Below the pieces are notes generated by a model. That model searched no databases and was not told the origin of the DNA. It was given only the letters and a program-made list of their open reading frames with translations. From assembly GCA_033980235.1 (NCBI GenBank), contig CM067075.1, forward strand, positions 18,240,844 to 18,304,843: a DNA stretch of 64,000 nucleotides. Reading direction: 5' to 3'. The position numbers and the translations under genes were made by a program. This document shows positions 58,715-64,000 of this stretch, piece after piece (positions within the stretch are counted from its first letter, which is position 1; every line of letters begins with the position of its first letter). Origin of the DNA: Diadema setosum (Eukaryota; Echinodermata; Echinoidea; Diadematoida; Diadematidae).

Positions 58715-60250
58715 TTACATCGTAACATATTTACTCAAAAGACTTAGTTTTAATTTGTATTTGAATGTTTTGAGGCTTATGGTTTGTTGAAGAGAATAGT
58801 CTAAAGAATTCCAATATTTTGGTCCAGCGAAAGCAAGTGTATTGTGTTTAAAATTGGTTCTAATGGATGGCAGGTGGTAAGAAGAAGACTGCCGAGTGTA
58901 GTAATTGTGCACTTGTTGATTCATAACAAAAAGTGACGAAATGACTTGTGGAAATTCAGAATCCTTTGAGCTGTACATAATGGATCCTAGATTCATAAAA
59001 TATATATCCTGTACTTTTAGTAATTTATTTTCATAGAAGAGTTCGTTAGTGTGAGAACGTGATGTTGCACCAGAAATAATTCTAACTGCCCGTTTTTGGA
59101 GTAATAATAATTTATCCAGGTATAGTTTTGCTGAGTTTCCCCAGGCAAGAACGCCATAATTGAGATAGGGTAGTACAAGGGTTGAGTATAGCATACGCAA
59201 TATATTCTTTGGAAATATAGATTTTATATTATTGATAACGCCAACATTTCTGGAAAGAAGTTTACTTAAATAGCATATATGCATTCTCCAATTCAATTTG
59301 TCATCTATATGCAGGCCAAGAAATTTTGTATTCGTGACTTTGTCTATTTGCACATTATTAAAGAGTATATGGCCTGGTAAAGATGATAATGAATTGCTAA
59401 ATAGCATATAGTTGGTTTTCAAGAAATTCAAAGATAACTTGTTTGCATGGATCCATGTAACTACAGATTTCAGTTCTGAATTTATAATATTCAGTAGTTG
59501 GTGTGGATTTTTGTGAGAGAAGAAAATACTAGAATCGTCGGCAAATAATATGAAAGAAGTTGTGACGATTTGGGAAAATCGTTTATATACAAAATAAAAA
59601 GTAGGGGACCAAGCAACGACCCCTGTGGAACACCACAAGAAATAGATCGCAAAGTAGACTCCACACCATTTAAAAAAACATATTGTTTTCTATTAGTCAG
59701 GTAACTTCTAAACCATTCCAAAGCATTTCCTCTGATTCCATAGTAGGATAGTTTGTACAATAAAATATCATGATCAATGGTATCAAAAGCTTTAGAATAG
59801 TCTAAGAATATACCTACAGTATGTAAATTCTTCTCAATTGCCGAGGCAACTTTATCAACAAAATGTAGTATCGCATGTGATGTTGTATGCTTTTCACGAA
59901 AACCAAATTGTACATTAGTTAATATTTCACATGACTTGAAAAATTTGATCAAACGAACATAAATGAGCTTTTCAAGGATTTTGGAAAAGGTTGTGAGCAA
60001 AGAAATGGGGCGGTAGTTACCTACTTCTTGAGGATCTCCTTTCTTGAAGATAGGTACTACTTTTGCAATTTTCATATTTTGTGGTACATCACCATTAGAA
60101 ATAGATAAATTGAATACGTGAGTGAGAGGTTTCAGGAAAAATACAGCGACTTTCTTCACTAGCTTGTTTTTGAGGCCATCACATCCTGGGGACTTGTTTG
60201 TCTTGAGGTTATTGATAATATCAATTACCTCCTCTTCCGTAACTGGAATA
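58715..60250 (-). pseudogene. LINE ORF2, reverse transcriptase part (frameshifted)
   Basis: Frame one (about 60,250-59,491) includes VTEEEVIDIINNLKTNKSPG, IFKKGDPQEVGNYRPISLLT, the GIFLDYSKAFDTIDHD block with the first catalytic Asp, and CGVPQGSLLGPLLFILYINDF. A one-base shift near 59,550-59,580 moves to the frame that ends at 58,715, with SFILFADDSSIFF (catalytic DD), a thumb (FLGLHIDDKLNW) and the LPYLNYGVLAWGN / PKYWNSL tail. The endonuclease frame joins at another shift in a T8 run near 60,254-60,261. Apart from these two shifts all RT motifs are intact, indicating a fairly young copy. Confidence 0.92.
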
Positions 60251-61774
60251 AAAAAAACATGTTTCAGAGTTCGGACTTTCTAAAAAGTCAACAAATTTCT
60301 TTGTGCTGTTTAGAACATTTTCTGACAACCTTTTCCCTACATTTACAAAGTATTCATTAAATGACTCACTAATGATAAATTTGTCTCCAGTTTGGTGACC
60401 ATTAATCGTAAGTTTTGTGGGTCCTGTGAGTTTCGATTTTGTATTATGTAATTGTCTTATAACTTTCCAAGTTCCTTTCATGTCATTAGATGTAGCTTTG
60501 AATTGATTACAAAAAAACTCTCTCTTAGCACTACGCAAAGTAGTAGTAAGAATATTCCTATATCGAGTATACTTTTCCTTTGATTCTGGTGTTTTTTTAT
60601 ACTTATATTGATAAAAAAAACTATTTTTCTTATTTATTGATTTCAATAAAGAACGTGTAATCCAAGGCATACGAGGAGTTTTCTTAGAATTACAGGATTT
60701 CTTTTCTAACACAGGGAAATTTTTATTGAATAGCAAAGTTATTATCTGCATGAAATTATCAAAAGACTTATTCACATCATTTTCATTCAAAACAGAGGTC
60801 CATTCTTCCGCAGCTAAGTCATCCTTAAATTTCTGTTCATTCTCAGGGCTGAAACTTCGTACAAATTCTTTACATAATTCATACCGTTTAATCTTTAGAG
60901 ATAAGCTAGCAAATATAGGAAAGTGATCTGAAATGTCACTTAATAGAATCCCTGCCGCTGGAAGCGGCTGTAAATTTGTGAAGATATTATCTATCAAGGT
61001 TGAGGTGGTATCAGTGATTCTTGTTGGCCTATTAATGAGTGGGAACAAAGCAAATGAAATAAGAGTATTCAAGAAAGCATTCACAGAAATATTTTCTCCA
61101 AATTGAAGGAGGTTTACGTTAAAATCTCCCATTAGAAACAATGTTTTGTTATTCAATAAAGGGCTCGAGAGAATATCCTGTAATTCATTAATACAGACTT
61201 CAGTACTACTCTGTGGCGGTCTATATATAATTCCAATTACAATATTTTTGTGGGCGGGAATAATCAATTCAACGAATAGAGTCTCTAAAGCTTCACTCAT
61301 AACAGTAAGTTCTGGTTTAAGCTTATATTCAAAATTAGAGGAGATATATAAAGCTACACCACCACCTGTCCTATTCAGCCTGCTATTTGTAATTGGACTG
61401 TGATAGCCAGGAAGAGCAAACATGCCATTGCAATCGTGAGAGGACCATGTCTCAGTAAGTCCGACAACAGAAAATGTTTTGTTTATGTTATTTAAGAGTA
61501 AATTCAACTGATCAAAATTTTTGTTAATGCTACGAATATTCAAATGAAAAAGGGAAAAATCATCATTCGCCTTTTGATTTTCACAAACGTGTTTTTCAGT
61601 TTGGTAAAAAGAAGGTGGTAAAATTGTTTCAGAACCTTCATCAATGCAGTATTCAAGGGACATTGTGGTAGAATTTAGCCTTTCAGCAACTGTGTCTGCT
61701 TCCTGGCTATGATGAATATTATGATGAATAAACTCTTCTGTTTCGTTTACACTAACATTGAATCTTGTTGACAT
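60221..61774 (-). CDS. LINE ORF2, APE-type endonuclease part
   Basis: The 517-codon frame begins at an ATG 52 bases after ORF1. Apurinic-type endonuclease motifs are in order: HLNIRSINKN (77-86, Asn), VVGLTETW (103-110, catalytic Glu), GGGVALYIS (137-145), IGIIYRPP (170-177), GDFNVNLL (216-223, Asp/Asn), STLIDNIFTN (258-267) and the terminal SDHFPIF (282-288, catalytic His). All catalytic residues are present. The linker runs to a homopolymer shift that ends this frame with 15-20 out-of-frame residues. The domain nicks target DNA to prime reverse transcription. Confidence 0.93.
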   Translation of the reverse strand: MSTRFNVSVNETEEFIHHNIHHSQEADTVAERLNSTTMSLEYCIDEGSETILPPSFYQTEKHVCENQKANDDFSLFHLNIRSINKNFDQLNLLLNNINKTFSVVGLTETWSSHDCNGMFALPGYHSPITNSRLNRTGGGVALYISSNFEYKLKPELTVMSEALETLFVELIIPAHKNIVIGIIYRPPQSSTEVCINELQDILSSPLLNNKTLFLMGDFNVNLLQFGENISVNAFLNTLISFALFPLINRPTRITDTTSTLIDNIFTNLQPLPAAGILLSDISDHFPIFASLSLKIKRYELCKEFVRSFSPENEQKFKDDLAAEEWTSVLNENDVNKSFDNFMQIITLLFNKNFPVLEKKSCNSKKTPRMPWITRSLLKSINKKNSFFYQYKYKKTPESKEKYTRYRNILTTTLRSAKREFFCNQFKATSNDMKGTWKVIRQLHNTKSKLTGPTKLTINGHQTGDKFIISESFNEYFVNVGKRLSENVLNSTKKFVDFLESPNSETCFFYSSYGRGGN

Positions 61775-61825
61775 TGTATCATATTATTAAGATAAACAAT
61801 TAGAAATCAAAATTGATGAAAATAT

Positions 61826-62626
61826 TTACTTAAGTTTAGACATGTCGTCTTTGCCGTGGATTATGATCGGGAAGGCCTTCTCGTTCTTCTTCACGTAGAT
61901 CTTTCCATTATGTGTCCAGAGGAACTTGTAGCCTGCGTCCTTCCTAGCCTTGTTCACGCCGCTCAGAAGTTCCTTGGTGGATGCCACGAGGTTCTCGTTG
62001 ATGAAGATCTGGCCTCGACCCTGGTAGTCGAAGTCCTGGACCGTGACGCCCTTCATCTTTCTCCTGTCGTCATACACAGCATTCCTCGATCGCCGGTTGC
62101 TGAATCGTACGATGATAGACCGTGGTCGTCGCTCTTCTCCCTCCTTTAACACTCCAAGGCGGTGCACGATGTCGATGTCGCTGGCAGTGATGGCGGGATT
62201 GATCCTCTGGGCTATTTGTAGAGCGATTTTCGCCGGCTCCTCTCCCTTCTTTTCTGGCACCCCGCTTATTTCCAGATTCATCCTGCGGTTGTACTGCTCA
62301 AGATCAATGACCTGGCGGTTCAGACCCTCGACTTGTTTTTGCAGAGCTTGGTTTCTTTTTTCGAGTTCATCGTTGTCTTTCGCCAGCTTCTCCGTTGTCT
62401 TCTTCATTTTCTCAAATTTTTCATCGAGAAAAGATATCGAGCTCACTATTCCCGCTTGCCCTTCTCTGACCTCCTTGACCACCGTTTCTAGCAGCGATAG
62501 CTTGTTGTTCAGTACACGGGAGAGGTTTGCGATTTCCTCTCTCAGCTCTGAAATCTCAGCTTCCGGTTTCTCTCCATCTTTCTTGCTGGGGGCCGGGGTG
62601 GTAGAGTTGTTTGGCTTCTTCGGCAT
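61826..62626 (-). CDS. LINE ORF1 protein (L1-ORF1-like coiled coil, RRM and C-terminal domain)
   Basis: Intact 266-codon frame. Residues 1-25 are a basic/acidic leader, and residues about 26-115 are heptad-rich coiled coil (ELREEIANLSRVLNNKL to RQVIDLEQYNRRMNLEI). After that, an RRM-like part contains LEISGVPEKKGEEP and DIDIVHRLGV-x(n)-RPRSIIVRFSNRRSRNAVYDDRRKMKG. The C-terminal domain ends in AGYKFLWTHNGKIYVKKNE. The layout is that of trimeric nucleic-acid chaperones of L1-like and CR1-group LINEs, which package the element RNA. No frameshift was seen. The start ATG (62,626) is the first possible one and lies almost at the element's 5' edge. Confidence 0.93.
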   Translation of the reverse strand: MPKKPNNSTTPAPSKKDGEKPEAEISELREEIANLSRVLNNKLSLLETVVKEVREGQAGIVSSISFLDEKFEKMKKTTEKLAKDNDELEKRNQALQKQVEGLNRQVIDLEQYNRRMNLEISGVPEKKGEEPAKIALQIAQRINPAITASDIDIVHRLGVLKEGEERRPRSIIVRFSNRRSRNAVYDDRRKMKGVTVQDFDYQGRGQIFINENLVASTKELLSGVNKARKDAGYKFLWTHNGKIYVKKNEKAFPIIIHGKDDMSKLK

Positions 62627-62631
62627 ACTGC

Positions 62632-62687
62632 GTTTTGGTTACGCTGAGATTACGCGTGCTAGTAGCATATTAACATCTCACTGTTAA
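62632..62687 (-). repeat. Remnant of dispersed repeat between LINE and MITE
   Basis: On the minus strand this is the CAGTGAGATGTTAATATGCT to GTAACCAAAAC stretch, also at 41,245-41,297 and 41,960-42,006. It is bounded by the LINE on one side and by a TTAA (62,684-62,687) used by the neighbouring MITE on the other. Confidence 0.85.
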
Positions 62688-63112
62688 AGGGGCATAGTCC
62701 CGGTAGTGTAGATGGCGCTGTTGATGATACTGCCAATCACCGTTAGCATTGATACGAAGATTACCGAAGTTGAGCTGTCATCAAGAGTAAAGTGCGTAGG
62801 TGTTGCTAAGTAACGTTGCCTTTGTTGTCTTCTTTGCGCATCGCGCAGTCTGTAGTAATGCCAGGATGCGTGCATATGTGCTTGTTATTGTGACATCACA
62901 AAAGAAATTTGCTAAAGCTGTCACCCCCCTCAGCCGATTCATGAGCCGAACTGTGATCGGACCCCTGACTACACTGAATCGGACTTCATCGGACTCGGGA
63001 AAGTGGGCCAAAGCGTAAGCGCCAAAGAGAAGTCGATAGCGTAGGTCTCTACAGGAAACTTGCGCAGTGCGCCCGCGTACGCATTTGACTGAAACACCGG
63101 GACCATGCCCCT
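62688..63112. mobile_element. TTAA-flanked MITE, copy 1
   Basis: The ends AGGGGCATAGTCCCGG and AGGGGCATGGTCCCGG (complement) match at 15 of 16, flanked by TTAA at 62,684-62,687 and 63,113-63,116. The length is 425 bp and there is no coding content. TTAA targets are used by piggyBac and Kolobok superfamilies; the AGGGG start fits Kolobok better (inference). Confidence 0.88.
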
Positions 63113-63137
63113 TTAAAGGGGCATAGTCCCGGCAGCG

Positions 63138-63373
63138 TTTTTTTTTTAAAGACGGCACAGATTGGGGCATGGCGCGTGTTCAACCTATGGGAAAAACGTT
63201 GGATTAGGGTTTTTGGTTATTGTTATGGTTAGGGTTAGGGTTGGGGTTAGGGTTATGGTTAGGGTTAGGGTTTGATGGTTAGGGTTAGGATTAGGATTAG
63301 GGTTAGGTTTAGGGATAGGGTCCCCGATAGATTTTTAGTTTCCCCAATCTGTGCCGTCTAAAAAAAACACGCG
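63138..63373. mobile_element. Small TIR insertion with TTAGGG-like core
   Basis: AGACGGCACAGATTGGGG (about 63,150-63,167) is repeated inverted at 63,342-63,359, next to T-runs and A-runs. Flanking TCCCGGCAG and TCCCGGTAG could be a 9-bp target duplication. The core is 63,203-63,322. Confidence 0.75.
63203..63322 (+). repeat. Interstitial degenerate TTAGGG repeats
   Basis: About fifteen TTAGGG-like hexamers (GGTTAGGG, GGTTATGG, GGATTAGG variants), interrupted by TTTGATGG. It lies inside a small TIR element, so it is not a telomere. Confidence 0.93.
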
Positions 63374-63779
63374 TCCCGGTAGTATAGATGGCGCTGTTCA
63401 TGATACTGCCGATCACCGTCAGGCATTGATACGAAGGTTACCGAAGTTGAGCTGTCATCAAGAGTAAAGTGCATAGGTGTTGCTAAGTAACGCTGCCTTC
63501 GTTGTCTTCTTTGCGCATCGCACAGTCTGTAGTAATGCCAGGGTGCGTGCATATGTGCTTGTTATTATGACATCACAAAAAGAAGTTTGCTTAACCTCAG
63601 CCGAATCATGAGTTGAACTGTGATCGGACCACTGACTACAGTGAATCGGACTTCTTCGGACTCGGGAAAGTGGGCCAAAGCGTAAGCGCCAAAGAGAAGT
63701 CGATAGCGTAGGTCTCTATAGGAAACTTGCGCCGTGCGCCTGCGTACACATTTGACTAAAACACCGGGACCATGCACCT

Positions 63780-63906
63780 TTAAAGTGAAAACAAAGTTCT
63801 GGTAAGGGCCTGAGAACCCGTCTGGCACCATTTCATATTTGCTTGCAATATATCGAAAGAGTCTACAAAGAAACTTACCTGGCTGACGCGGTTTGCCGGA
63901 ATGATG
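63780..63906. other. Short unassigned segment
   Basis: No repeat partner or coding signal was noticed. Confidence 0.4.
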
Positions 63907-64000
63907 AGTCATTTTGGAGTATTTTGAGAAAAATAATAAAAATCGGTAGACCGATTTTTATTCCAGAAGGCTCCAGACTAACTCGGTCTCGGGGAAAACT
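63907..64000 (+). repeat. Dispersed repeat with 28-nt hairpin (copy of 43,556-43,660)
   Basis: GAGTCATTTTGGAGTATTTTGAG, a hairpin at 63,935-63,962 with perfect 13-bp arms (AATAAAAATCGGT and complement, AG loop) and CCAGAAGGCTCCAGACTAAC. The window ends inside the repeat. Confidence 0.9.

Larger units (their letters stand above)
58121..62631 (-). mobile_element. Near-complete two-ORF CR1/jockey-group LINE
   Basis: About 4.5 kb, with ORF1, endonuclease and RT all present and a 3' tail of AATTC pentamers (58,121-58,143 on the plus strand as GAATT). The right edge is set by GTTTTGGTTAC at 62,632-62,642, which continues the split dispersed repeat. This leaves only about five bases before the ORF1 ATG, so the 5' UTR is almost absent or truncated. 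The 3' UTR is about 58,144-58,714. Confidence 0.9.
63117..63779. mobile_element. TTAA-flanked MITE, copy 2, with insertion
   Basis: Starts directly after the shared TTAA (63,113-63,116) with AGGGGCATAGTCCCGG and ends ...CCATGCACCT before TTAA at 63,780-63,783. The body after 63,374 is a close copy of 62,698-63,112. Bases about 63,138-63,373 are a foreign insertion. Confidence 0.88.

Noticed and set aside
62043..62687. 214-codon plus-strand ORF
   Set aside because: It overlaps the well-supported LINE ORF1 on the opposite strand and is its antisense shadow.
63203..63322. Chromosome end
   Set aside because: The TTAGGG copies are degenerate, bounded by inverted repeats, and unique sequence follows on both sides.

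Overview
This window is animal nuclear DNA made almost entirely of repeats. It holds metazoan non-LTR retrotransposons, a Penelope-like element, several foldback or TIR DNA transposons, AT-rich low-complexity DNA and an interrupted TTAGGG tract. The element mix resembles a marine invertebrate (echinoderm, hemichordate or cephalochordate type), but the sequence does not fix the species. I found no intact host gene, no tRNA or rRNA and no CRISPR array. The only cellular-type domain is a PHD finger, and it lies inside a transposon.

Region 1 (1-39,773) is one large complex of inverted and direct repeats belonging to a degenerate AT-rich satellite-like family. Its hallmark is the motif TTTCGTCA, spaced irregularly by tens to about 200 bp, whose strand flips along the window. 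Three palindromic structures can be drawn. (a) 1-922 pairs with 6,788-7,717. (b) 9,736-14,056 pairs with 19,353-23,674 in 4.3 kb nearly identical arms. Their spacer (about 14,058-19,133) is also a nearly identical direct copy of about 1,711-6,785, at an offset of 12,347-12,349. (c) A more diverged palindrome about 15 kb long, 24,470-33,045 against 33,125-39,773. Smaller insertions sit inside: a 5'-truncated L2/CR1-like LINE (25,640-27,744), a tail-only copy of it (36,391-36,645), a different LINE 3' fragment present at mirror positions in both arms of (b), and a foldback MITE (28,268-28,846). A 94-bp hairpin marks the right edge.

Region 2 (39,774-53,560) is nested transposons. It contains a degraded reverse transcriptase fragment, a foldback repeat, a 5'-truncated Penelope-like element with GIY-YIG nuclease (minus strand), a 1.44 kb TIR element with 3-bp CAG duplications, and a LINE split in two by a 5,685-bp TA-flanked DNA transposon. 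That transposon carries a 1.94 kb pogo/Tigger-like element and a PHD-finger ORF.

Region 3 (53,573-57,553) is a foldback element with TTA target duplications. Its arms are arrays of a roughly 162-bp repeat rich in CCATNTTG cores.

Region 4 (57,557-64,000) holds a nearly full-length two-ORF CR1/jockey-group LINE on the minus strand, with intact ORF1 and ORF2 broken by two frameshifts. Next come two abutting TTAA-flanked MITEs, one with a further TIR insert containing TTAGGG-like repeats. The window ends in a dispersed repeat whose 28-nt hairpin shows a compensatory change relative to its copy at 43.6 kb.

There is no operon logic. The interest lies in the order of insertions, which can be read from empty sites, and in the very young large palindrome and duplication.
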